This document shows, piece after piece, positions 1 to 7,493 of a DNA stretch of 9,911 bases. The notes under the pieces were generated by a model, which saw only the letters and a program-made list of their open reading frames with translations, was not told where the DNA came from and searched no databases. Source of the DNA: Methylobacteriaceae bacterium (GTDB lineage: Bacteria; Pseudomonadota; Alphaproteobacteria; Rhizobiales; Beijerinckiaceae); NCBI GenBank assembly GCA_019247255.1, contig JAFAPJ010000237.1:1-9911 (forward strand), given 5' to 3'. The stretch's first letter is position 1; each line of letters starts with the position of its first letter. The position numbers and the translations under genes are program-made.

Positions 1-571
1 CGAGAAGAAGGGCTACGGCGACCTCCTCGCGGCCCTCGCCGCGCTGCCCGCCGATCTCCATTGGCGCTTCGCTCATATCGGGGGTGGCGAGGGGCTCGCG
101 GCCCTGCGGGCGCGCGCGGCCGAGGCCGGCCTTGCGGACCGGACCGCCTTCCTCGGCGCGCGCGCGCAGCCCGACGTCGTCGCCCTCCTGCGCGAGGCGG
201 ATCTCTTCGTCCTGCCGGCGAAAGCCGCGCGGAGCGGCGACCGTGACGGGCTGCCGAACGTTCTCATGGAGGCGGCGAGCCAGGAGCTCGCGAGCGTCGC
301 GACGGCCTTCGCGGGCATTCCCGAGTTCCTGCAGGACGGGCAGGACGGCGTGCTCGTCCCGCCGGGCGACGAGGAAGCTCTCTCGAACGCCTTGAACCTG
401 CTCGCCCGCGACCCCGACCGGCGGGTGCGGCTCGGCCGATCCGCTCGGGCGCGGCTCGCTGCGGAATTCGACGCAGACGCGGGGCTGGATCGCATCGCCT
501 CCCGCCTACGCGCCTCGGCCGGGCTCGGCGAAGCCGCCTCCGAGCGCGCGGCGGCCATCTCCGCCGCGTGA
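1..571 (+). CDS. GT4-family glycosyltransferase, C-terminal part (5' end outside window)
   Basis: The reading frame is open from base 2 and ends at TGA 569-571, giving 189 visible residues; the start and the N-terminal acceptor-binding domain lie upstream. What remains is the C-terminal Rossmann domain of a GT-B fold, retaining GT4 glycosyltransferase. It opens with EKKGYGDLL, the conserved lysine region that contacts the nucleotide-sugar phosphates, followed by a glycine-rich HIGGGEG turn (visible residues 25-31). The donor-site signature DGLPNVLME (visible residues 82-90) is the family's E-x7-E motif with Asp in place of the first Glu, followed by a VATAFAGIPE segment. The DRDGLPNVLMEA form resembles WcaL-like exopolysaccharide transferases, but the sugar and acceptor cannot be read from this fragment. 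No membrane segment is seen, so the enzyme probably works at the cytoplasmic face of the inner membrane. Its stop overlaps the next gene's GTG by four bases (GTGA), which implies cotranscription and translational coupling. Confidence 0.9.
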   Translation, partial: EKKGYGDLLAALAALPADLHWRFAHIGGGEGLAALRARAAEAGLADRTAFLGARAQPDVVALLREADLFVLPAKAARSGDRDGLPNVLMEAASQELASVATAFAGIPEFLQDGQDGVLVPPGDEEALSNALNLLARDPDRRVRLGRSARARLAAEFDADAGLDRIASRLRASAGLGEAASERAAAISAA

Positions 572-1695
572 TTCCGCTCGCCTTCTACGCGCCGCTGAAG
601 AGCCCCGACCACCCGGTCGCGTCGGGCGACCGGACGGTCGCGCGCCTCCTCATGGCGGCGCTCGAGGCGGCCGGCTTCGCGCCCGAGCTCGCGAGCCGAC
701 GTCGGAGCTTCGAGGGCGACGGCGATCCCGATCGCCAGGCGGCGCTTCAGGCGGCCGGGGAGGCCGAGGCGGACCGGCTCGCGGCCTCCTATCGCTCCCT
801 CGCCGAACCCCGGCGGCCCCGGCTCTGGTTCACCTACCACAGCTACTACAAGGCGCCGGACCATCTGGGTCCAGCCGTCGCCCGCGCGCTGGCGATCCCC
901 TATGTCGTGGCGGAGCCGTCCCGAGCCGGGAAGCGCGCCCGAGGACCCTGGCGGATCGGCCACGAGACCGCCGAAGCCGGGCTCGACCGCGCCGCCATCC
1001 TGTTCGCGGCGACGGCGCTCGATCGCGAGATGCTGGAGCGCTTGCGACCGCCCGGCCAGGTGATCGTCGACCTGCCGCCTTTCCTGGACGCGTCGCGCTG
1101 GCCGGCGGCGCCGCGCACCGGCCGGGAGCCCGGGCACCCGGCACGCCTGATCGCCGTCGGGATGTTCCGGCCAGGCGACAAGCTCGCGTCCTACCGTGTG
1201 CTCGCGGACGCGCTGGCGCGCGTGACCCAGGACTGGCGGCTCGCCATCGTGGGCGACGGCCCGGCCCGGCCCGAGATCGAGGCGCTGTTCCGCCCGTTCG
1301 GCGACCGCGTCGCGATCCGGGGCGAGGTCGGCGATGCCGGCGCGCTCGCCCACCTCTACGCGGAAGCCGACCTCCTCGTCTGGCCGGCCGTCAACGAGGC
1401 CTACGGCATGGCGCTCCTCGAAGCGCAGGCCTGCGGCTGCCCCGTCCTGGCGGGCAATTCGGGGGGCGTCCGAAGCGTCGTCGAGCCGGGCGTCACGGGC
1501 TGGCTCGCACCGGCGCGCGACCCGGCCGCCTTCGCGGCGGAGCTCGCGCGGCTTCTCGGCGAGCCGGCCGAGCTCGCGCGGCTCGGGCGTGGGGCGGCCG
1601 AACGGGTGAGGGACCGCCACGACCTGCCGGCCGCCGCCCGGACGCTCCGGTCGGCTCTCCTGCCGCTCGTCGCGACGGAGCCGGCTCCGGCGTGA
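568..1695 (+). CDS. GT4-family (group 1) glycosyltransferase
   Basis: A 375-residue protein of usual length for a single-chain GT-B glycosyltransferase, expected to move a sugar from a nucleotide-sugar donor to a glycan or lipid-linked acceptor in the cytoplasm. The N-terminal half (about 1-185) is weakly conserved and probably binds the acceptor; FTYHSYYKAPDHLG near residues 90-103 is its most distinctive stretch. The C-terminal half has the donor-site hallmarks in order: GMFRPGDK (198-205, with the phosphate-contacting lysine), VGDGP (228-232), and EAYGMALLE (277-285), a textbook E-x7-E motif, followed by a Cys-rich ACGCPVLAG and a GGVRSVV loop. There is no signal peptide or membrane helix. 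The GTG start at 568 lies inside the previous stop (GTGA), and the downstream junction is the same. No clear Shine-Dalgarno precedes it, so translation probably depends on ribosomes finishing the upstream gene. Family call is firm; substrate is unknown. Confidence 0.9.
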   Translation: MIPLAFYAPLKSPDHPVASGDRTVARLLMAALEAAGFAPELASRRRSFEGDGDPDRQAALQAAGEAEADRLAASYRSLAEPRRPRLWFTYHSYYKAPDHLGPAVARALAIPYVVAEPSRAGKRARGPWRIGHETAEAGLDRAAILFAATALDREMLERLRPPGQVIVDLPPFLDASRWPAAPRTGREPGHPARLIAVGMFRPGDKLASYRVLADALARVTQDWRLAIVGDGPARPEIEALFRPFGDRVAIRGEVGDAGALAHLYAEADLLVWPAVNEAYGMALLEAQACGCPVLAGNSGGVRSVVEPGVTGWLAPARDPAAFAAELARLLGEPAELARLGRGAAERVRDRHDLPAAARTLRSALLPLVATEPAPA

Positions 1696-2870
1696 GCCTC
1701 GCCTGCCTGATCCTCGTCACGCACCTCCTCGGCGCCGGCCACCTGACCCGAGCGGCGGCGCTGGGGCGGGCGCTGGCGCAGGCGGGCCACCGCGTCACGC
1801 TCGTCTCAGGCGGGCGCCCGATCGCGCTTGCCCGGACGGACGGACTCACGTTCGTGCAATTGCCGCCCGTCCAGGCGGCGCTGGGCGACTGGAGCACTCT
1901 GCGCGACGAGGCCGGAGCCCCGGCGAGCCCCGAGCTCCTCGCGCGCCGACGCGACCTCGTGGGCGCGATCGCCGAACGTATGAGGCCCGACATCGTGGTG
2001 ACGGAGCTCTATCCCTTCGGCCGGCGCGGGCTTGCGGCCGAATTCGAGGCGCTGCTCGCGGCGGCCATCAGCCTGCGGCCGCGCCCGCTGGTCGCCACCT
2101 CGGTCCGCGATGTTCTCGCCACACCCCGCAAGGCGCGGCGGGCGGAGGAGACGGAAGCCGCGCTCGCCCGCCTCTACGACCTCGTCCTCGTCCACGGCGA
2201 CCCGGAGCTCGTGCCCCTCGAGGCTTCCTGGCCCGTCGGTCCGGCCTGCGCGGCCCGGCTGCGCTACACGGGCTACATCGACGCCGACCCGCCCTCCCCG
2301 GACATGTCGGCCTCCGACGAGCCAGGCGGCGCCGTCCTGGTTACGGGCGGATCGAGCGCGGCCGCACTGCCGCTCTACCGCGCCGCGTTGGCGGCGGCCG
2401 CCCGCGCGGCCGCGGGCAGCCGATCCTCGCCGCCTTGGCACATCCTCGTGGGCCACGGCGTGCCCGAACCCGACGTCACGGCCTTGCGAGCGGCCTCCTT
2501 CGGTCACGCGCGGATCGAGCGGGCCCGCCCCGACTTTCGGGCGCTGCTGCGAAAGTCGGCTGTCTTCGTCGGGCAAGCGGGCTACAACACCGTGATGGAT
2601 CTGTTCGACAGCGGCGCCCGAGCCGTTCTCGTGCCCTTCGAGGCGGGGGGTGAGACGGAGCAGAGGCTGCGGGCGGAACGGCTCGCGGCGCGCGGGCTGG
2701 CCCGGCTCCTGCCGGAAGCCGAGCTGGACGGCGATCGCCTCGCCCGCGAGGTCGAGGCGGCGCTCGCGGCGAGCGCCCCCGCCTGGGGCGGGGTCGACCG
2801 GGACGGGGCACGTGCAAGCGCGCGCATCCTCGAGGACGAGGCCCTGCTCCGGCGGGCGGCCCGCGCGTGA
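1692..2870 (+). CDS. MurG-like predicted glycosyltransferase (COG4671 / GT28-like)
   Basis: A 392-residue GT-B protein of a different type from the two GT4 genes upstream. The N terminus reads VTHLLGAGHLTRAAALG (about 9-25), the glycine-rich GxGH loop seen in MurG and related GT28-like enzymes, followed by AGHRVTLVSGG. The C-terminal domain has a TGGSSAA turn, then GQAGYN (294-299) and PFEAGGETEQ (ending near 324). These match the donor-binding loops of this class, where MurG has GALT and the E/Q pair binding UDP-GlcNAc. The pattern fits the poorly characterised COG4671 predicted glycosyltransferases; I infer a nucleotide-sugar-dependent transferase but cannot name donor or acceptor. No signal peptide or membrane helix is visible. 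The GTG start at 1692 overlaps the previous stop by four bases; a GGAG at 1677-1680 lies 11 bases upstream, which is rather distant. The gene ends in another GTGA overlap at 2867-2870. Confidence 0.82.
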   Translation: MSLACLILVTHLLGAGHLTRAAALGRALAQAGHRVTLVSGGRPIALARTDGLTFVQLPPVQAALGDWSTLRDEAGAPASPELLARRRDLVGAIAERMRPDIVVTELYPFGRRGLAAEFEALLAAAISLRPRPLVATSVRDVLATPRKARRAEETEAALARLYDLVLVHGDPELVPLEASWPVGPACAARLRYTGYIDADPPSPDMSASDEPGGAVLVTGGSSAAALPLYRAALAAAARAAAGSRSSPPWHILVGHGVPEPDVTALRAASFGHARIERARPDFRALLRKSAVFVGQAGYNTVMDLFDSGARAVLVPFEAGGETEQRLRAERLAARGLARLLPEAELDGDRLAREVEAALAASAPAWGGVDRDGARASARILEDEALLRRAARA

Positions 2871-3682
2871 GCGAGGCCCACCTCGCACCCGTGCGGCGCC
2901 TCCTCGACCAGGCGGGCGCTGAGGGCCGGACGGTCGCCTTCTGGTGGCGGGACGACGACGCCGTCCGCCCGACGCCCGCGCTCGAGCGCCTGCTCGGGCT
3001 GCGCGAGGCATGCGGTGTGCCGCTCGCGGTGGCGGCGATCCCTGGCCCGTCCGTGCCCGCCCTCGCGGAGCGCCTGTGCGGCGATCCGGAGGTGCGCGTG
3101 CTGGTTCACGGCCTCGCCCACGCGAACCACGCGGGTGGCGGCGCCAAGGCGGCCGAGTTCGGCGCCGACCGGGGTGTCGAGGCGCTCACGCGCGACGCTG
3201 AAACGGCGCTCACCCGCGCCCGCGCGACCTTCGGCAGGCTCGCGCTTCCGGTCTTCGTCCCACCCTGGAACCGGATCGCGCCGGGCCTCGTCGCCGCGCT
3301 TCCCGGTCTCGGCTTTCGCGGGCTGTCGGCTTTCGGCCGGGTGGCGGAAGCGATCGCTGCGCCCGGCCTGCGGATCGTGAACACGCATGTCGCCCCAATC
3401 GCCTGGCGCGGGTCGCGGAGCCTCCTCGATCCGGACGCGCTCGCCGCGTCGTTCGCCCGTCACAGCCCGTTGGGCATGTGCGAGGGGGAACCGATCGGCC
3501 TTCTCACGCATCACCTCGTGCAGGACGAGGCCGTCTGGAGCTTCTGCGAGAGGTTACTCCACATGCTGTCCGGTCACCCCGCCGCGCGCTGCCTGAACCC
3601 GGCCGAGCTCTGGGGCGACGGGACGCGTCGGGTCGCGGGGCGGGCCGGCGATCTCGCGACCGCCGGGAGCGGCGCCGCGTGA
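2867..3682 (+). CDS. Divergent polysaccharide deacetylase-like (CE4/NodB-type) protein
   Basis: A 271-residue protein with the landmarks of a NodB-fold, metal-dependent deacetylase. WWRDDDA (26-32) gives the Asp pair in which one residue acts as base and the next binds metal. HGLAHANH follows, with H81-x3-H85 in the exact spacing of the CE4 H-[ST]-x2-H motif but with Gly in place of Ser/Thr. Next come FVPPWNR (130-136), in place of the usual Arg/Pro third motif, and LLTHH (about 213-217), carrying the late His. The likely reaction is removal of N- or O-acyl groups from a sugar, yet there is no signal peptide or membrane anchor. It should therefore act in the cytoplasm on a precursor or an imported sugar, unlike most cell-wall CE4 enzymes. 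Start is GTG 2867 inside the preceding stop; the end overlaps the ATPase gene by GTGA 3679-3682, tying the glycan module to the transporter. Activity is inferred; a non-catalytic or other hydrolase role is possible. Confidence 0.8.
   Translation: MSEAHLAPVRRLLDQAGAEGRTVAFWWRDDDAVRPTPALERLLGLREACGVPLAVAAIPGPSVPALAERLCGDPEVRVLVHGLAHANHAGGGAKAAEFGADRGVEALTRDAETALTRARATFGRLALPVFVPPWNRIAPGLVAALPGLGFRGLSAFGRVAEAIAAPGLRIVNTHVAPIAWRGSRSLLDPDALAASFARHSPLGMCEGEPIGLLTHHLVQDEAVWSFCERLLHMLSGHPAARCLNPAELWGDGTRRVAGRAGDLATAGSGAA
3665..3669 (+). promoter_or_regulatory. Ribosome binding site for the ATPase gene
   Basis: GGGAG lies nine bases before GTG 3679 and inside the 3' end of the deacetylase gene. It supports 3679 as the start: the frame is open much further upstream (to a GTG at 3478), but the extra residues are Arg-rich and unlike an ABC domain, whereas the domain's own first strand begins directly after 3679. 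Confidence 0.6.
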
Positions 3683-5556
3683 CGACGCCCGTTCTTACCA
3701 TTCGCGACCTTTCGGTCGAGATCCGGGCGGACGGCGCCTCGTTCAACGCGGTCGACGGGCTGTCCTTCGCGATCCCGCGCGGCCGGACGGTCGCGGTCGT
3801 CGGCGAGTCCGGCTCCGGCAAGTCCGTCACCGCGCAGGCGATCCTGCGCATCCTGCCGAAGGTCGCCCGGATCACGGGCGGCAGCATCCTGTTCGACGAT
3901 CCCGCGGACGAGAAGCCCGCGATCGACATCGCCCGGCTCGAGGAATCGAGCGAGGCGATGCGCCAGTTGCGCGGCGGCCGGATGGCGATGATCTTTCAGG
4001 AGCCGATGACGTCGCTGTCGCCGCTCCACACGGTCGGCAACCAGGTGAAGGAGGCCCTGAAGCTTCACGCGGACGCGGACGACAAGGAGGCGACCGAGCA
4101 GGCTCTCGACGTCTTCCAGCGTGTCGGCTTCCCGGATCCGAAGCGCGCGCTCGTCACCTACCCGTTCGAGCTCTCCGGGGGGCTCCGCCAGCGCGCCATG
4201 ATCGCGATGGCGCTCATCACGCGCCCGGCGCTCCTCGTCGCCGACGAGCCGACGACCGCGCTCGACGTGACCACCCAGGCGCAGATCCTCGACCTCATCC
4301 ACGAGCTGCAGGCCGACATGGGCATGTCGGTCCTCCTCATCACGCACGACCTCGGCGTCGTAGCCAACATGGCCGACGACGTGGTGGTCATGTATCGCGG
4401 CCGGATGATGGAGGCGGGCTCGCGGGAGGACATCTTCCGGCGCCCTCAGCACCCCTACCTGAAGGCGCTCATGCGGGCCGTCCCGCGCTTCGCGATGCAG
4501 CCCGGCGAGCGGCTGACGCCGCTGCGCGAGGTGAAGAGCAAGGCCGTGCTCGCGGCCGCGCACCGGCCCGTTCAAAGTGCGCCCGCCAGGCGCGACGTCC
4601 TGCGGGTCGAGAGCATCAGCAAGTGCTTCCTCCTGCGCTCCGGCTGGTTCAAGGGCGCCTCCAGGGAGGTACGCGCCGTCAACGACGTGAGCCTGTCGGT
4701 CGGCGCCGGGACGACGCTCGGCCTCGTGGGGGAATCGGGCTGCGGGAAGACGACCGTCTCCAAGATGATCTCGCGCGCCCTGAAGCCGGACCACGGCCGC
4801 GTGCTCTTCGACGACGGGTCCGGGCCGAGCGACGTCCACGAGCTCTCGGGCGAGGCGCTGACGCGTTATCGGCGCGCCGTGCAGTTCGTCTTCCAGGACC
4901 CGTTCTCGTCCTTGAACCCGCGCATGACCGTCTACGAGATCCTGACGGAGCCGCTGCGCATTCACGGGATCGGGACGTCGGACGAGCGCTTCGAGCGGGC
5001 GAAGGAGCTCCTCGACATGGTCGGGCTCGACCGGCGAAGCCTGCGCCGCTACCCCCATTCCTTCTCGGGCGGCCAGCGCCAGCGCCTCGGCATCGCCCGC
5101 GCGCTCGCCCTTGAGCCTCAGGTGCTGCTCTGCGACGAGCCGGTCTCGGCGCTCGACGTCTCGGTCCAGGCGCAGGTGCTGAACCTGCTTAAGGACCTGC
5201 AGGGCGCGCTCGGGCTTTCCTACCTCTTCGTGTCCCACAATCTCGCCGTCGTCGACTACATTGCCGACACGATCGCGGTGATGTGCCGGGGCTACATCGT
5301 CGAGCAGGCGCCCGCGGCCGAGCTCTTCCGCAACCCCGTCCATCCCTACACGAAGGCGCTCCTCGCGGCCGTGCCGGATCCCGACCTCGACCGCCCGCTC
5401 GACTTCGCCAAGCTCCGGACGGGCCGCTTCTCCGAACCTGCGGCCTGGCCGGAGCCGTTCCGGCTCGCGGGCCAGGATGTCGGCAGCATGGGCGAGCTCT
5501 CGCCCGGCCACCTCGTCCGGATGACCTCCTCCGGCTCCATGGAGAAAGCCGCGTGA
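3679..5556 (+). CDS. Fused dipeptide/oligopeptide-type ABC importer ATPase (two nucleotide-binding domains)
   Basis: From GTG 3679 this encodes 625 residues, two complete ABC ATPases in one chain, like YejF or a DppD-DppF fusion. Domain 1: Walker A GESGSGKS (42-49), Q-loop Gln107, signature LSGGL (165-169), Walker B LLVADEP (185-191), H-loop His223. Domain 2: Walker A GESGCGKT (351-358), Q-loop Gln406, signature FSGGQ (462-466), Walker B VLLCDEP (482-488), His520 in SHN. Each ends in the HPY segment typical of oligopeptide-type ATPases (QHPYLKAL, VHPYTKAL). All catalytic elements are present in both halves, so both sites should hydrolyse ATP to drive uptake through the two permeases encoded downstream. 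The chain is longer than E. coli YejF (529 residues), partly through a linker after domain 1 and a tail of some 55 residues after the final HPY segment. It overlaps the deacetylase gene upstream and the binding-protein gene downstream, each by GTGA. Substrate cannot be assigned from the ATPase. Confidence 0.96.
   Translation: MTTPVLTIRDLSVEIRADGASFNAVDGLSFAIPRGRTVAVVGESGSGKSVTAQAILRILPKVARITGGSILFDDPADEKPAIDIARLEESSEAMRQLRGGRMAMIFQEPMTSLSPLHTVGNQVKEALKLHADADDKEATEQALDVFQRVGFPDPKRALVTYPFELSGGLRQRAMIAMALITRPALLVADEPTTALDVTTQAQILDLIHELQADMGMSVLLITHDLGVVANMADDVVVMYRGRMMEAGSREDIFRRPQHPYLKALMRAVPRFAMQPGERLTPLREVKSKAVLAAAHRPVQSAPARRDVLRVESISKCFLLRSGWFKGASREVRAVNDVSLSVGAGTTLGLVGESGCGKTTVSKMISRALKPDHGRVLFDDGSGPSDVHELSGEALTRYRRAVQFVFQDPFSSLNPRMTVYEILTEPLRIHGIGTSDERFERAKELLDMVGLDRRSLRRYPHSFSGGQRQRLGIARALALEPQVLLCDEPVSALDVSVQAQVLNLLKDLQGALGLSYLFVSHNLAVVDYIADTIAVMCRGYIVEQAPAAELFRNPVHPYTKALLAAVPDPDLDRPLDFAKLRTGRFSEPAAWPEPFRLAGQDVGSMGELSPGHLVRMTSSGSMEKAA
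5541..5544 (+). promoter_or_regulatory. Ribosome binding site for the solute-binding protein gene
   Basis: GGAG (within GGAGAAAG) is eight bases upstream of GTG 5553. It fixes the start there rather than at in-frame codons further upstream: a signal peptide begins immediately after 5553, while the upstream extension reads as Arg/Gly-rich sequence buried in the ATPase gene. Confidence 0.7.
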
Positions 5557-7493
5557 AGCCGCTCCTGCCCCGTCTACTCCTCGCGGCCTGCCTGCTCTCG
5601 CCGGGCGGCGCGTCGGCGCTCGAGTTTGTCGAGACCCCGCTTCTCGCCAAGCGCGTCGCCAAGGGAGAGCTGCCGCCGATCGCCGAGCGTCTGCCGAAGA
5701 CGCCGCTCGTCGTGCAGGCGGGCGAGGGCCGCGTCGTCGGGCGCCCGGGCGGGGAGGTCGTGACGCTGATCCCGAAGGCGCGCGACATCCGCTACCTCTC
5801 GGCCAACGCCTATTCGCGGCTCGTCGGCTATAATGAGAAGCTCGAGCTCTACCCGGACCTCCTCGAACGGGTCGACAACCAGGACGAGCGCGTTTTCACC
5901 CTGACGCTGCGCGAGGGGCATCGCTGGTCGGACGGCGCGCCGTTCACGGCGGAGGATTTCCGCTTCTGGTTCGAGGATGTCGCGCAGAACCAGGATGTGA
6001 GCCCGGCCGGCCTGCCCGAATTCATGCTGGTCAACGGTCATCCGCCGCGCTTCGAGGTCCTTGATCCCCGTACGGTTCGGTTCAGCTGGGACGGCCCCAA
6101 CCCGCGCTTCTTGCCGACGCTCGCCCAGCCCCGCGACCCCTTCATCTATCGGCCCGCGCACTATCTGAAGCCCTACCATGCCAAGTACGCCGACAAGGCG
6201 AAGCTCGACGACCTCGCCAAGAAGCAGAAGCTGAAATCCTGGGCTGGCCTGTTCAATCGCATGGACGACATGTTCGATCTTTCCAACCCGGCAACACCGA
6301 CCCTACAGGCCTGGCGGCCGACGACATCCCCGCCAGCGAACCGCTTCGTCTTCGAGCGCAACCCGTACTACCATCGCGTGGACGAGCGGGGTCAGCAGCT
6401 GCCCTATCTCGACCGCGTCGTGCAGGACATCGCGGCCGGAGGCCTCATGGCGGCGAAGTCGAATGCCGGCGACGCCGACCTGCAGGTGCGCGGGCTCTCC
6501 ATGCAGGACATTCCGGTCCTGAAGGAGGGTGAGACCGACAAGGGCTACCGCGTGCTGATGTGGCCTTCGGCTCGCGGCAGCGAGATCGCGCTCTTCCCCA
6601 ACCTGAACGCGCAGGACCCGGCCTGGCGCAAGCTGAACCGGGACGTCCGCTTCCGCCGGGCGCTCTCGCTCGCGATCGACCGGCGCACCCTGAACAACGC
6701 GCTCCTCTTCGGGCTCGGGACGGAGGGGAACGACACGGTCGTCAAGGAGAGCCCACTCTTCGCCGAGGAGCTGCGCGCGACCTTCGCGACCTACGATCCG
6801 GGCGAGGCCTCCCGACTTCTCGACGAGGTCGGGCTCACGGACCGCAACGGGGCGGGCATCCGGCTGCTGCCGGACGGACGCGAGCTCGAGATCATCGTGG
6901 AGACGGACGGCGAGAGCGCGCTCGTGGTGGATGGACTGACGCTCATCGCCGAATTCTGGCGCGAGGTCGGCGTCCGGCTCTTCGTCAAGCCGCAGGATCG
7001 CACGGTCCTGCGCAACCGGACCTATTCCGGGCTCACCATCATGGTGGCGGCGCAGGGGCTCGATCTGGCGCTCGCGACGCCCGACATGCCGCCTTCCGAG
7101 CTCGCCCCGATGGCGCAGGATTATTACAGCTGGCCGAAATGGGGTCAGTGGATCGAGACGAAGGGCAAGTCCGGCGAGCCGGTCGACCTTCCCGAGGCGA
7201 AGGCCCTGACCGAGCTCAACGAGGCCTGGATGCACAGCTCCGACCGCGGCGAGAAGGCCCGGATCTGGCGCGAGATGCTGCGCAACCACGTCGAGAATCA
7301 ATGGTCGATCGGCACCGTCGCGGGCGCGCTACAGCCGGTCGTCATCAAGGCGCAGCTGAAGAACGTGCCGGCCAAGGGCATCTACTCCTGGGAGCCGACG
7401 TCGAATCTCGGCATCTATCGGATGGACCAGTTCTTCTGGGACCGGCCGCCCGGACGTGAGGCCGCCCTCCCGTCCGCCACGGTCGCGCGATGA
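5553..7493 (+). CDS. ABC transporter solute-binding protein, family 5 (SBP_bac_5)
   Basis: A 646-residue exported protein that should capture the transporter's substrate in the periplasm. The start MKPLLPRLLLAACLLS is a signal peptide with Lys/Arg ahead of a hydrophobic core, and ASA at 20-22 is a good signal peptidase I site, so the mature protein would begin near Leu23. An alternative is a lipoprotein: L10-A-A-C13 fits a minimal lipobox, but the hydrophobic run before Cys13 is very short. The mature part opens with a segment (PLLAKRVAKGELPPIAERLP) typical of the long-chain subgroup, then has the family signature around WSDGAPFTAEDFRFWFEDV (from Trp125). FERNPYYHRVDERGQQLPYLD and the helix with VRFRRALSLAIDRRTLN follow, both characteristic of SBP_bac_5. 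Members bind oligopeptides, muropeptides, nickel complexes or oligosaccharides (AgpA of S. meliloti, of similar length, serves alpha-galactosides). Ligand here is unknown. The stop overlaps the next ATG (ATGA, 7490-7493). Confidence 0.95.
   Translation: MKPLLPRLLLAACLLSPGGASALEFVETPLLAKRVAKGELPPIAERLPKTPLVVQAGEGRVVGRPGGEVVTLIPKARDIRYLSANAYSRLVGYNEKLELYPDLLERVDNQDERVFTLTLREGHRWSDGAPFTAEDFRFWFEDVAQNQDVSPAGLPEFMLVNGHPPRFEVLDPRTVRFSWDGPNPRFLPTLAQPRDPFIYRPAHYLKPYHAKYADKAKLDDLAKKQKLKSWAGLFNRMDDMFDLSNPATPTLQAWRPTTSPPANRFVFERNPYYHRVDERGQQLPYLDRVVQDIAAGGLMAAKSNAGDADLQVRGLSMQDIPVLKEGETDKGYRVLMWPSARGSEIALFPNLNAQDPAWRKLNRDVRFRRALSLAIDRRTLNNALLFGLGTEGNDTVVKESPLFAEELRATFATYDPGEASRLLDEVGLTDRNGAGIRLLPDGRELEIIVETDGESALVVDGLTLIAEFWREVGVRLFVKPQDRTVLRNRTYSGLTIMVAAQGLDLALATPDMPPSELAPMAQDYYSWPKWGQWIETKGKSGEPVDLPEAKALTELNEAWMHSSDRGEKARIWREMLRNHVENQWSIGTVAGALQPVVIKAQLKNVPAKGIYSWEPTSNLGIYRMDQFFWDRPPGREAALPSATVAR

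Noticed and set aside
73..1620. A 515-codon open frame on the minus strand opposite the glycosyltransferases.
   Set aside because: It is Arg/Ala/Gly-rich with no recognisable domain and lies opposite two genes with clear family motifs. Long antisense frames are expected at this G+C content.
3478..3678. An upstream in-frame GTG that would lengthen the fused ATPase by 67 residues.
   Set aside because: The extension overlaps the deacetylase gene, is Arg-rich and unlike ABC proteins. GTG 3679 has a Shine-Dalgarno sequence and fits the GTGA overlap pattern.
3574..5511. A 645-codon minus-strand open frame opposite the ATPase gene.
   Set aside because: Its composition mirrors the codon bias of the plus-strand ATPase, it has no domain signature, and both ABC domains opposite it are complete.
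5283..5552. An upstream in-frame start that would lengthen the binding protein by 90 residues.
   Set aside because: It would bury the signal peptide in the interior of the protein. GTG 5553 has a good Shine-Dalgarno and the signal peptide begins there.
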